From: Streptacidiphilus sp041262525 | GTDB lineage: Bacteria > Actinomycetota > Actinomycetes > Streptomycetales > Streptomycetaceae | Direction of reading: 5' to 3' | Assembly (NCBI RefSeq): GCF_041262525.1 | Contig: NZ_JBGCCK010000018.1 | Coordinates: 1 to 64,000 of the forward strand | DNA length: 64,000 nucleotides | In this document: positions 56,059 through 64,000 of the stretch, in pieces | Layout of the letters: each line of letters opens with the position of its first letter | How positions within the stretch are numbered: the stretch's first letter is position 1 | The notes under the pieces: generated by a model | What the model saw: only the letters and a program-made list of their open reading frames with translations | The model's database searches: none | Told to the model about the DNA's origin: nothing | Program-made: the position numbers and the translations under genes

Positions 56059-56505
56059 TTACCGCTGCTCGGCCAGAGCCCGCAGCGCCAGCTCGTAGGA
56101 GCCGATTCCGAAGCCGGCGATCGTCCCCGTCGCCACCGCCGAGATGACCGAGGTGTGCCGGAACTCCTCCCGCGCGTGCGGGTTGGAGATGTGCACCTCG
56201 ATGAGCGGGGCCGTCCGCTGCGACGCGGCGTCGCGCATGCCGTAGGAGTAGTGCGTGAACGCGCCGGGGTTGATCACGACGGGCAGCTTGCCGTCGGCCG
56301 CCTCGTGCAGCCAGCGGATCATCTCGCCCTCGTCGTTGGTCTCCCGCACCTCGACCGCGAAGCCCAGCTCCGCGCCGAGCTTCGTGCAGCGCTCCACCAG
56401 GCCCGCGTACGACGTCGAGCCGTAGACGTCGGGCTCGCGCGAGCCGAGGCGGCCCAGGTTCGGGCCGTTCAGCACCAGCACCCGCTGCGGTTCCTGCGCG
56501 CTCAC
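56059..56505 (-). CDS. aroQ: 3-Dehydroquinate dehydratase, type II
   Basis: 148 residues. Shikimate pathway step 3. VLVLNGPNLGRLGSREPDVYG holds the lid-loop Arg and catalytic Tyr; INPGAFTHYSYGMRDA and EVHISNPHAREEFRHTS hold the substrate Asn and His. GTG 56505 overlaps the aroB stop by 4 bases. Confidence 0.96.
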   Translation of the reverse strand: MSAQEPQRVLVLNGPNLGRLGSREPDVYGSTSYAGLVERCTKLGAELGFAVEVRETNDEGEMIRWLHEAADGKLPVVINPGAFTHYSYGMRDAASQRTAPLIEVHISNPHAREEFRHTSVISAVATGTIAGFGIGSYELALRALAEQR

Positions 56506-57602
56506 ACGCCCACCTCCGCGTACGCGGCGACGAGCAGCGACGGGTCCGGGGCCTCCAGCACGGTCGGCTTGCCGAGGCCGTCGAGCACGATGAAGCGCAG
56601 CCGGTCGGCCCGCGACTTCTTGTCGAGCTTCATCGCCTCCAGCAGCTTCGGCCAGGCGTCCGCCCGGTAGGTCAGCGGGAGGCCGACGGAGGCGAGGACG
56701 GCCTTGTGCCGGTCCGCGGTCTCGTCGTCCAGGCGGCCGGCCAGCCGGCCCAGCTCCGCCGCGAAGACCATTCCGACGCTGACGGCCGCGCCGTGGCGCC
56801 ACTTGTAGCGCTCGTTGCGCTCGATCGCGTGGGCGAGCGTGTGGCCGTAGTTGAGGATCTCGCGCAGCCCGGCCTCGCGCAGGTCGCCGGAGACGACCTC
56901 CGCCTTGACCTTGATCGAGCGCTCGATCAGCTCGGCCGTGTGCGGCCCTGCGGGGGTCTTCGCGCCCTCCGGGTCGGCCTCGACCAGATCCAGGATGACC
57001 GGATCGGCGATGAAGCCGGTCTTGATGACCTCGGCCAGCCCGCTCACGTAGTCGTGGCGCGGCACCGTCTCCAACGTGTCCAGGTCCGCCAGCACGCCGA
57101 CCGGCGGGTGGAAGGCACCGACCAGGTTCTTGCCCTCGGCGATGTTGATGCCGGTCTTGCCGCCGACCGCCGCGTCGACCATGCCCAGCAGCGTCGTCGG
57201 CATGGAGACCCAGCGCACGCCGCGCAGCCAGGTCGCCGCGACGAAGCCGGCCAGGTCGGTGGTCGCGCCGCCGCCGATGCCGACGATCACGTCGGTGCGG
57301 GTGAAGCCGGTCTGGCCCAGCACGGACCAGCAGTACGCGGCGACCTCGGCGCTCTTGGCCTCCTCCGCGTTGGGCACCTGCAGCGCGATGGCCTCGTAGC
57401 CCTGCGCGGCCAGGTCGTCGCGGATCGCCTCGCCGGTCGCGGCCAGCGCCTCGGGGTGGATCACCGCGACGCGCTGCGCGGCGTTGCCGATCAAGCTCGG
57501 CAGCTCGCCCAGCAGCTGGTGCCCGACCAGCACGTCGTAGGCGTCGCTGCCGCCGCTCGCGCCGACGCGAATGCGGGTGATGTCCTGCTGCTGCTCGCTC
57601 AT
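56502..57602 (-). CDS. aroB: 3-Dehydroquinate synthase
   Basis: 366 residues. Converts DAHP to 3-dehydroquinate with NAD+ and a divalent metal. GIGGGATTDLAGFVAATWLR and PTTLLGMVDAAVGGKTGIN are the NAD and metal-site signatures, and NYGHTLAHAIE holds a metal ligand. Overlaps aroK and aroQ by 4 bases each. Confidence 0.97.
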   Translation of the reverse strand: MSEQQQDITRIRVGASGGSDAYDVLVGHQLLGELPSLIGNAAQRVAVIHPEALAATGEAIRDDLAAQGYEAIALQVPNAEEAKSAEVAAYCWSVLGQTGFTRTDVIVGIGGGATTDLAGFVAATWLRGVRWVSMPTTLLGMVDAAVGGKTGINIAEGKNLVGAFHPPVGVLADLDTLETVPRHDYVSGLAEVIKTGFIADPVILDLVEADPEGAKTPAGPHTAELIERSIKVKAEVVSGDLREAGLREILNYGHTLAHAIERNERYKWRHGAAVSVGMVFAAELGRLAGRLDDETADRHKAVLASVGLPLTYRADAWPKLLEAMKLDKKSRADRLRFIVLDGLGKPTVLEAPDPSLLVAAYAEVGV

Positions 57603-58114
57603 GCCTTGCTCAGCTCCAGTGCGTCCATGACCGCGTCGGCCACCTGGTCCGGCGTCGACTCGGCCGTGCTCACCACGGCCCGCGCGATGCGCGTGTAGAC
57701 CGGGCGGCGCTGTTCCATCAGTTCGCGCCAGCGGGCGCGGGGGTTGCCGATCAGCAGCGGGCGCGGCGCGTCCAGGCCGACCCGCTTGACGGCGTCGGCG
57801 AGCACCACGTCGAGGAAGACCACCGGCAGGCCGCTCAGCAGCGCCTCGGTCTCCTCGCGCATGACGGCCCCACCGCCGAGCGCGAGCACGCCCGTGTGCT
57901 CGGCGACGGCCGCCTTGACGGCCGCCGCCTCCAGCGCGCGGAAGTGCGGCTCGCCCTCGTCGACGAAGATGTCCGCGATCGGCTTGCCCGCCGACTCGAC
58001 GATGTCGGCGTCCGTGTCCCTGAAGGCGACGCCCAGGCGCTCGGCGAGCAGCTGCCCGACGGAGCTCTTGCCCGCGCCGGGCGGCCCGACCAGGATCACC
58101 AGAGGTGCGGTCAC
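57599..58114 (-). CDS. aroK: Shikimate kinase
   Basis: 171 residues. P-loop VGPPGAGKSSVGQLLA, shikimate-binding DTDADIVE and GGGAVMREET. Phosphorylates shikimate at the 3-OH. Overlaps aroC and aroB by 4 bases each. Confidence 0.97.
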   Translation of the reverse strand: MTAPLVILVGPPGAGKSSVGQLLAERLGVAFRDTDADIVESAGKPIADIFVDEGEPHFRALEAAAVKAAVAEHTGVLALGGGAVMREETEALLSGLPVVFLDVVLADAVKRVGLDAPRPLLIGNPRARWRELMEQRRPVYTRIARAVVSTAESTPDQVADAVMDALELSKA

Positions 58115-59295
58115 TTCACGACCAGGTGGTCGAGGTACCCCTGAACGTTGCGGCGGGTCTCGGAGACGTTGTCGCCGCCGAACTTCTCCGCGACCGCGTC
58201 GGCCAGCACCAGCGCGACCATCGCCTCGGCGACGATCCCGGCGGCCGGGACGGCGCAGACGTCCGAGCGCTGGTGGTGCGCCTTGGCGACCTCGCCGGTG
58301 CGGGTGTCGATCGTGGCCAGCGCGCGCGGCACGGTCGCGATCGGCTTCATCGCGGCGCGGACCCGCAGCAGCTCACCGGTGGACAGCCCGCCCTCGGTGC
58401 CGCCGGAGCGACCGGAGGTGCGGCGCACGCCCTCGGCGGTCGGGACGATCTCGTCGTGCGCCTGCGAGCCGGGGATCCGGGCCAGCTCGAAGCCGTCCCC
58501 GACCTCGACGCCCTTGATCGCCTGAATGCCCATCAGCGCGGCGGCGAGCCGGGCGTCCAGACGGCGGTCCCAGTGCACGTGGGAGCCGAGGCCGACGGGG
58601 ACGCCGTAGGCGAGGACCTCGACTACGCCGCCGAGGGTGTCGCCGTCCTTGTGGGCCTGGTCGATCTCGGCGACCATCCGCTTGGACGCGTCCGCGTCCA
58701 GGCAGCGCACCGGGTCCTCGTCCAGCCGCGCCTCGTCCGCCGGGACGGGCAGGACACCGGCCGGCGCCTTGGCCGCGCCGAGCTCCACGACGTGCGAGAC
58801 CAGCTCGATGCCGCAGGTCTCCTTGAGGTAGGAACGGGCGACGGTGCCGAGTGCGACGCGGGCGGCGGTCTCGCGGGCGCTGGCGCGCTCCAGGATCGGG
58901 CGGGCCTCGTCGAGGGAGTACTTCTGCATCCCGGCCAGGTCGGCGTGGCCCGGACGGGGCCGGGTCAACGGCTCGTTGCGGGCGAGCCCGGCGAGGATCT
59001 CCGCGTCGACCGGGTCGGCCGACATGACCTGCTCCCACTTGGGCCACTCGGTGTTGCCGACCATGACCGCGACCGGCGAGCCCATCGTCAGCCCGTGGCG
59101 GACACCGCCGAGGAAGGTGACGACGTCCTGCTCGAACTTCATCCGCGCGCCACGGCCGTAGCCGAGCCGACGGCGGGCGAGCGCGTCCGCGACCATCTCG
59201 GTGGTGACGGGCACACCGGCGGGCAGACCCTCCAGCGTCGCGACGAGTGCGGGGCCGTGCGACTCCCCTGCCGTCAGCCAGCGCAGCGTTCCCAA
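58111..59295 (-). CDS. aroC: Chorismate synthase
   Basis: 394 residues. Forms chorismate from EPSP using reduced FMN. GESHGPALVATLEGLPAG, GRGARMKFEQDVV and RSGGTEGGLSTGELLRV are family signatures. It is the first gene of the overlapping aroC-aroK-aroB-aroQ run; repeat copy 5 separates it from aroE. Confidence 0.97.
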   Translation of the reverse strand: MGTLRWLTAGESHGPALVATLEGLPAGVPVTTEMVADALARRRLGYGRGARMKFEQDVVTFLGGVRHGLTMGSPVAVMVGNTEWPKWEQVMSADPVDAEILAGLARNEPLTRPRPGHADLAGMQKYSLDEARPILERASARETAARVALGTVARSYLKETCGIELVSHVVELGAAKAPAGVLPVPADEARLDEDPVRCLDADASKRMVAEIDQAHKDGDTLGGVVEVLAYGVPVGLGSHVHWDRRLDARLAAALMGIQAIKGVEVGDGFELARIPGSQAHDEIVPTAEGVRRTSGRSGGTEGGLSTGELLRVRAAMKPIATVPRALATIDTRTGEVAKAHHQRSDVCAVPAAGIVAEAMVALVLADAVAEKFGGDNVSETRRNVQGYLDHLVVK

Positions 59296-59396
59296 GGGTT
59301 TGCTCCTTCAGATCCCGGACGAACGGTTGCCTACCGCGATCCTCCCATGACGGAGCGCGGAGGACAGAATCCGTCCAAGAAGTGATCAGCCACCTC

Positions 59397-59499
59397 GGGG
59401 GCGCGAGGAACTGCGCGACAAGCCACCCATGTAGGTAGAGCACCGAGCGCGCAGGGCCATCCGCACAGGGCGGTTGCTCGCGCAGTTCCTCGCGCCCCT
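59397..59499. repeat. Dispersed hairpin repeat, copy 5 (between aroE and aroC)
   Basis: A 103-bp core. Both arms read GCGCGAGGAACTGCGCGA (one in complement), against GCGCGGGGAACTGCGCGA in copies 1 and 3: a paired change that keeps the stem. It begins 14 bases after the aroE TAA. Confidence 0.92.
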
Positions 59500-59513
59500 G
59501 GAGGTGTTGCCAC

Positions 59514-60350
59514 TTACCCAGGCTGTGAAAGTGCCGCCTCGCCCGCGGAGCGCATGGCCGCGACAACGTCCGCGTCTGGCAGCCCCGTGAACAAACGGCT
59601 CTGCAGGACCGCCTGGTGCACCAGCAGGTCCAAGCCGCCCAGCACCACCCCGTCCCGCTTCTGCCACGCGGAAGCAAGCGCCGTCGGCCACGGGTGGTAG
59701 AGGACATCGAAGAGCGTGCCCGGCTGCTCCGGGACCGCGTCCGCGAGGAAGTCCGTCGCGCCGACCGGCGTCGTGGAGATGACCAGCTCCGCGCCGAAGG
59801 CCTCCGCCGCGCGGTCCCACTCCTCGGGGACCACGTCGACGCCCAGCCGGTTCCCCACCTCCCGCATCTGCGCCGCCCGCTCGGGCCCGCGCACGAACGC
59901 CAGCACCGGACCGTCGCAGACCCGCGCCAGCGCGGCCAGCGCGGAGGACGCCGTCGCGCCCGCGCCCAGCACCGCCGCACTGCGGACCCGCTCGACGCCG
60001 CGCTCGCGCAGCGCCGCGACCAGGCCGGGGACGTCCGTATTGTCCCCGGTCCGGCGACCGTCGGCGTGGAAGACGACCGTGTTGACCGCGTCCACGCCGA
60101 GCGCCACCGGCGAGACCTCGTCGAGCAGCGGGATGACCGCCCGCTTCAGCGGCATGGTGAGCGAGAGGCCCGCCCACCCCTCGCCCTCGACGTCCAGTTC
60201 CCGGAGGAACCGGGGCAGCGCCGCCTCGTCGACCTCGAACCGGTCGTAGCGCCACTCCTCCGCCAGCCCCAGCGCCGCGAACGCGGCGCGGTGCAGGGCC
60301 GGCGAGAGCGAGTGAGTGATCGGGGATCCCAGGACCGCCGCGCGCCTCAC
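59514..60350 (-). CDS. aroE: Shikimate dehydrogenase
   Basis: 278 residues. NADP-dependent reduction of 3-dehydroshikimate. SPITHSLSPALHRAAF is the shikimate site, the catalytic Lys is in LTMPLKRAV and the Asp in GDNTDVPG; VLGAGATASSAL is the cofactor loop. GTG 60350 overlaps the mltG stop by 4 bases. Confidence 0.95.
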   Translation of the reverse strand: MRRAAVLGSPITHSLSPALHRAAFAALGLAEEWRYDRFEVDEAALPRFLRELDVEGEGWAGLSLTMPLKRAVIPLLDEVSPVALGVDAVNTVVFHADGRRTGDNTDVPGLVAALRERGVERVRSAAVLGAGATASSALAALARVCDGPVLAFVRGPERAAQMREVGNRLGVDVVPEEWDRAAEAFGAELVISTTPVGATDFLADAVPEQPGTLFDVLYHPWPTALASAWQKRDGVVLGGLDLLVHQAVLQSRLFTGLPDADVVAAMRSAGEAALSQPG

Positions 60351-61999
60351 TGGCACTGTCCCGATGTCCGGTTGACCTTCTGGCCGTGCTTGGCGCAGTA
60401 GACCTGGACGTCGTCGAGGAACGTGCTCCACGTGGCGGAGAAGCGGGTGTCGTTGGTGTCGACGGCGACGAAGAAGGCCCAGTCGCCCGGGGTCGGGTTC
60501 AGCACCGCCTGGATCGCGGCCTCGCCCGGGTTGCTGATGGGCGTCGGGGGCAGGCCCTTCACCTTGTACGTGTTGAAGCCGCCCTCGGGGCTGGCCAACT
60601 GGGCGTTGGTGAAGGTCTTGCTGCCCAGGTGGTACTGCAGCGTCGTGTCGACTTCCAGCATGCCGTAGGTGACGTTGCTGTTGAGGCGGTTGTAGAGCAC
60701 CCGCGCGATCTTGCCGAAGTCGGACGTGTTGTTGCCTTCGGCCTGGAGGATGCTCGCCTCGGTCAGCACCTCGTAGCCGTTCGCGAGCTTGACGCCCTTC
60801 GCCCCGGCGTCCAGCTGCAGGCTGTCGATCTTGGACTTGGCCATGGTGACCATCGCCTGGAGCAGGTCGAGCGGCTTCATGCCCTTGGCGATCGAGTAGC
60901 GGGTCGGCCAGAGGAAGCCCTCAGGGTTGTTCTTGGCCTCCGCCGGCAGGCCGAGCTGGGCAGCGTGGTCCTGCGCGGCCTGAGCCGTCGTGCCGGCCTT
61001 GAGGTTGAGCTTGCCGTCGACCAGCGCGTAGATCTGCTTGGCGGTCTTGCCCTCGGGGATCGTGACGGAACTCCCGCCCGCCTGGTCGATCAGCGACTTC
61101 AGCGCCAGGGCAGCCGACATCTGCAGCTTCAGCGTGTAGTAGCCGGGCTGGATGTTCTGCGAGCTCTTGTCACCGTTGTAGGCGTTGACGAAGGCCTGGG
61201 CGCTCTCGATCACGCCGGCGGCCTTGAGCGTGTTGGCCATCTTCCAGCCGTCGGCGCCGTCCGGGATCTGCACCTGGACGTCGCTCGTCCCGGCACCGGC
61301 ATAGTCCGGCGGCGGGCCGAAGTGGCTTTCGTAGTACTGGTAGCCGAAGTAGCCGCCACCGCCCAAGAAGGCGATCAGCATCATCGACAGGCCGAGGCAG
61401 GCGACGCCGCTGCGCTTGCGCTCGGTGCGGCCCTGCTGCTTGTCCTTGCGGCGACCGCTGCGGCTGTCGTCCTCGTCCGACAGGAAGGGGAGGTACTCCT
61501 CGCCGTCCTCGTGCTCCTCGACGTAGACGTCCTCGTCCGCGTGGACGTGGTGCTCCTCGACGGGCGGAGCCTCGCCTCGGGCCTCGGCCTCGAGTCGCGC
61601 GGCCTCGGCGACCCAGTCGATGCCGTCGGCGCCGGGGCCGGACGGCGGCGGGCCCTGCGGCCGCTGGGGCCGTGCCTGCGGCTGCTGGGGCTGCTGGGGC
61701 TGCTGCTGCGGGTTGAAGACCGGCTGCTGCCCCGTCCCGTACGGGCCCTGCGGCCACCCCGGCTGCTGGGGCTGCGGCTGCTGCGGCTGCTGCCCGTACG
61801 GGTACGGCTGCTGCGGGTACGGCTGGGGTTGCTGCGGCTGCCCGTACGGCTGGGGTTGCTGCGGGTTCCCGTAAGGCTGCTGGGGCTGCTGTGGCTGCCC
61901 GTAGGGGTACGGCTGCTGGGGCGGGTAGCCGCCCTGTTCTCCGTACGGGCCGGCCTGGCCCCACGGTTCGGAGCCGTAGCCCCGGCCCTGGTCGGTCAT
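60347..61999 (-). CDS. mltG: MltG, endolytic peptidoglycan transglycosylase
   Basis: 550 residues. The first ~130 residues are a cytoplasmic Pro/Gln/Gly/Tyr-rich repeat (units like PYGQPQQPQ), then an acidic stretch and one membrane span (about 200-222, VACLGLSMMLIAFLGGGGYF). The outer YceG/MltG domain carries the catalytic Glu in ASILQAEGNN and GEAAIQAVLNPTPGDWAFFV. It cuts nascent glycan and so may set strand length. ATG 61999 was chosen as the first codon of the conserved MTDQGRGYG start. It overlaps aroE. Confidence 0.95.
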   Translation of the reverse strand: MTDQGRGYGSEPWGQAGPYGEQGGYPPQQPYPYGQPQQPQQPYGNPQQPQPYGQPQQPQPYPQQPYPYGQQPQQPQPQQPGWPQGPYGTGQQPVFNPQQQPQQPQQPQARPQRPQGPPPSGPGADGIDWVAEAARLEAEARGEAPPVEEHHVHADEDVYVEEHEDGEEYLPFLSDEDDSRSGRRKDKQQGRTERKRSGVACLGLSMMLIAFLGGGGYFGYQYYESHFGPPPDYAGAGTSDVQVQIPDGADGWKMANTLKAAGVIESAQAFVNAYNGDKSSQNIQPGYYTLKLQMSAALALKSLIDQAGGSSVTIPEGKTAKQIYALVDGKLNLKAGTTAQAAQDHAAQLGLPAEAKNNPEGFLWPTRYSIAKGMKPLDLLQAMVTMAKSKIDSLQLDAGAKGVKLANGYEVLTEASILQAEGNNTSDFGKIARVLYNRLNSNVTYGMLEVDTTLQYHLGSKTFTNAQLASPEGGFNTYKVKGLPPTPISNPGEAAIQAVLNPTPGDWAFFVAVDTNDTRFSATWSTFLDDVQVYCAKHGQKVNRTSGQCQ

Positions 62000-62144
62000 G
62001 CATCCCCTCGGATTCAGCGACGAATCGAACCGGCGTACCCATGGGCTCGCCGTGGACGGAACGTTACCCGACCGAAGCCAACCGGAGGCTTTGGGCACGT
62101 TCGCGCCACGCAGAGCACCGCACGTGGTAGCCCAGAGTGACGAA

Positions 62145-62168
62145 GGGGCCCACCCGAAGGTGGACCCC
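62145..62168 (-). terminator. Hairpin after ruvX
   Basis: GGGG-C-CCACC, loop CGAA, GGTGG-A-CCCC, one internal mismatch; 18 bases after the ruvX stop, before mltG. Confidence 0.65.
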
Positions 62169-62185
62169 CAATGCAAGGCGTCAGC

Positions 62186-62662
62186 CTACAGCGACTCCCC
62201 AGCGGGTTCGACAGTCTCCCCCGGCGGGCGTCCGCTCGTCTTCTCGGTCTCCAGCGCGCTCTGCAGGATGACCACGGCCGCGGCCTGGTCGATGCGCGAG
62301 CGGCCCTGCTTCGATTTCACTCCCGCGGCGCGCATGCCCGCCGCCGCGCTGACGGTGGTCATCCGCTCGTCCACCAGCCGCACCGGCACCGGCGCGATCC
62401 GCGCCGCCAGCCGGCCCGCGTACTCGCGGACCTTCGCGGCGGCCGGGCCCTCGCGTCCGCTCATGGAACGCGGGAGCCCGACGACGACCTCGATCGGCTC
62501 GTACTCCGCCACGATGGCGGCGAGCCGCGCCTGCGACTTGCCGCCTGCGGGGACCGTCTCCACCGGGGTGGCCAGCAGCCCGTCGGGGTCGCAGGACGCG
62601 ACCCCGATCCGGGCGTCGCCGACGTCCACGGCGATCCGACGGCCGCGACGCATGGAAGTCAT
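62186..62662 (-). CDS. ruvX: RuvX/YqgF, putative Holliday-junction resolvase or rRNA-processing nuclease
   Basis: 158 residues, RNase H-like fold. Acidic residues in AVDVGDARIGVASCD, VVGLPRSMSGREGPAAAKV and SRIDQAAAVVILQS fit YqgF. Work in other bacteria links it to 16S rRNA 5' maturation and to resolvase activity. ATG 62662 is 10 bases after the alaS stop; ATG 62653 is an alternative. Confidence 0.93.
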   Translation of the reverse strand: MTSMRRGRRIAVDVGDARIGVASCDPDGLLATPVETVPAGGKSQARLAAIVAEYEPIEVVVGLPRSMSGREGPAAAKVREYAGRLAARIAPVPVRLVDERMTTVSAAAGMRAAGVKSKQGRSRIDQAAAVVILQSALETEKTSGRPPGETVEPAGESL

Positions 62663-62672
62663 CGATCCGGCC

Positions 62673-64000
62673 TCAGGCCTTCTCGGTGACGAGGGCGCGC
62701 ACGGCCTCGACCGCCTGGCCGACGGCGGTCGGGTCCTGCCCGCCGCCCTGGGCCACGTCGTCCTTGCCGCCACCGCCACCACCGAGGGTCTTGGCGGCGG
62801 CGCGGACCAGCTCGCCGGCCTTGATGCCGCGCTCACGGGCGGCCTCGTTGGTGGCGATCACGGTCAGCGGACGGCCGTTCGCGACGGTGAACAGCGCGAC
62901 CACAGCGGCCCGGCCGCCCTGGCCGACGCGGTTGCGCACGTCCAGGACCAGCTTGCGCAGGTCGTCGGCGCCGGTGCCGTCCGGGACCTGGCCGGTGACC
63001 AGGGCCGTGCCGCGCACGTCCTCGGCGCCCTCGGCCAGCCCGGCGGCGGCCTGCAGGACCTTCTCGGCGCGGAAGCGCTCGATCTCCTTCTCGGCGTCCT
63101 TGAGCTTGGCGAGCATGCCGGAGATCTTCTCCGGCAGCTCCTCCGGGCGACCCTTGACCAGCTCGGTCAGCTGGGCCACCACGGTGTGCTCGCGGGCCAG
63201 GAAGTTGTAGGCGTCCACGCCGACCAGCGCCTCGACGCGGCGCACGCCGGAGCCGATGGAGGACTCGCCGAGCAGCTTCACCAGGCCCAGCTGGGCGGTG
63301 TTCTCCACATGTGTGCCGCCGCAGAGCTCCTTGGAGAAGTCGCCGATCGTGACGACGCGGACCTTCTCGCCGTACTTCTCGCCGAACTCGGCGATGGCGC
63401 CCTGCTTCTTGGCCTCGGCGATGCCCATGATCTCGGCGGTGACGTCGAGCTCGCGGCTGAGCACCTCGTTGATCTTCTGCTCGACGTCGGTGAGCACCAT
63501 GCCGGGGACGGCGGTCGGCGAGCCGAAGTCGAAGCGGAAGCGGCCCGGGGAGTTCTCCGAACCGGCCTGGGCGGCCGTCGGGCCGAGCGCGTCGCGCAGC
63601 GCCTGGTGGGTCAGGTGGGTGGCGCTGTGGGCGCGGGCGATGGCCCGGCGGCGGCGCACGTCGATGACGGCCTGCACGGACGCGCCGACGGTCACCTCGC
63701 CGACCTGGACGACGCCCTTGTGCACGACCACGCCGGGGACCGGCTTCTGCACGTCGTGGATCTCGATGACGGCACCGGACTCGGTGCGGATCCGGCCGTG
63801 GTCGGCGAGCTGGCCGCCGCCCTCGGCATAGAAGGGGGTGCGGTCCAGCACGATCTCGACGTCGTCGCCCTCGGAGGCGGCGGGCGAGGAGACGCCGTCG
63901 ACGAGCAGACCGACGACGCTGGCCTCGTTCTCGTTGTTCGTGTAGCCGGTGAACTCGGTCTCGCCCGAGGCGTCCGCGATGGAACGGTAGGACTGGACGT
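62673..64000 (-). CDS. alaS: Alanyl-tRNA synthetase, C-terminal part (partial)
   Basis: About 441 C-terminal residues; the 5' part lies beyond the right edge, and the frame is open to base 64000. The editing domain has its zinc ligands HSATH (in ARAHSATHLTHQALR) and CGGTH (in ELCGGTHVENTAQLG), and the C-terminal C-Ala/DHHA1 domain ends with GGGGGKDDVAQGGG. It charges tRNA-Ala and clears mischarged Ser and Gly. Confidence 0.97.
   Translation of the reverse strand, partial: VQSYRSIADASGETEFTGYTNNENEASVVGLLVDGVSSPAASEGDDVEIVLDRTPFYAEGGGQLADHGRIRTESGAVIEIHDVQKPVPGVVVHKGVVQVGEVTVGASVQAVIDVRRRRAIARAHSATHLTHQALRDALGPTAAQAGSENSPGRFRFDFGSPTAVPGMVLTDVEQKINEVLSRELDVTAEIMGIAEAKKQGAIAEFGEKYGEKVRVVTIGDFSKELCGGTHVENTAQLGLVKLLGESSIGSGVRRVEALVGVDAYNFLAREHTVVAQLTELVKGRPEELPEKISGMLAKLKDAEKEIERFRAEKVLQAAAGLAEGAEDVRGTALVTGQVPDGTGADDLRKLVLDVRNRVGQGGRAAVVALFTVANGRPLTVIATNEAARERGIKAGELVRAAAKTLGGGGGGKDDVAQGGGQDPTAVGQAVEAVRALVTEKA

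Overview
The window is very GC-rich DNA with almost gapless, mostly minus-strand genes, GTG/TTG starts, 4-base start/stop overlaps and hairpin terminators without T-tracts. bldD, the actinobacterial integration host factor (sIHF), wblA-type-free but BldD/PyrR-regulated pyrimidine genes, LAL-type LuxR and many LysR/GntR/MFS genes point to a filamentous actinomycete of the Streptomycetaceae (Streptomyces, Kitasatospora or Streptacidiphilus). Species cannot be fixed from the sequence alone.

Layout. (1) 1-3000: edge of a ParA/CooC-like ATPase gene, a small dimeric alpha/beta-barrel protein, a tandem HD-GYP/LuxR regulator, a CBS-pair protein and a secreted SLT lytic transglycosylase. (2) 3361-20580: a conserved core block, metK, coaBC, rpoZ, gmk, mihF, then a long pyrimidine operon read right to left: pyrR-pyrB-pyrC-(PH-like membrane protein)-carA-carB-pyrD2-pyrK-pyrD1-pyrF, and divergently bldD. 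The operon carries two classes of dihydroorotate dehydrogenase. Its leader has a PyrR-binding hairpin beside the pyrR Shine-Dalgarno, and bldD has two abutting BldD boxes. (3) 20662-52770: about 32 kb of accessory genes between bldD and nusB, which are neighbours in S. coelicolor as I recall. It holds small enzymes, MFS pumps, regulators, several broken genes (an ArsR-type regulator, an MFS fragment, a headless LysR), an in-frame alpha/beta-hydrolase/Rossmann fusion, a guanidine-III riboswitch controlling a Gdx-type SMR exporter, a secreted M9 collagenase, an aminopeptidase P, a prolyl aminopeptidase and a trans-4-hydroxyproline catabolic operon (epimerase, three-part dehydrogenase, DapA-family deaminase). 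Together the last group would take collagen to hydroxyproline and then towards 2-oxoglutarate semialdehyde. (4) 52889-64000: the core block resumes with nusB, efp, a degenerate M24 peptidase homologue, a P-loop ATPase, aroQ-aroB-aroK-aroC, aroE, mltG, ruvX and the 3' part of alaS.

Running through core and accessory DNA alike are five copies of a roughly 103-bp (125-160 bp with flanks) inverted-repeat element. Each copy sits directly after the stop codon of a minus-strand gene. The two arms covary between copies, so the folded hairpin rather than the primary sequence seems to be kept. No rRNA, tRNA, CRISPR, integrase or transposase gene was seen.
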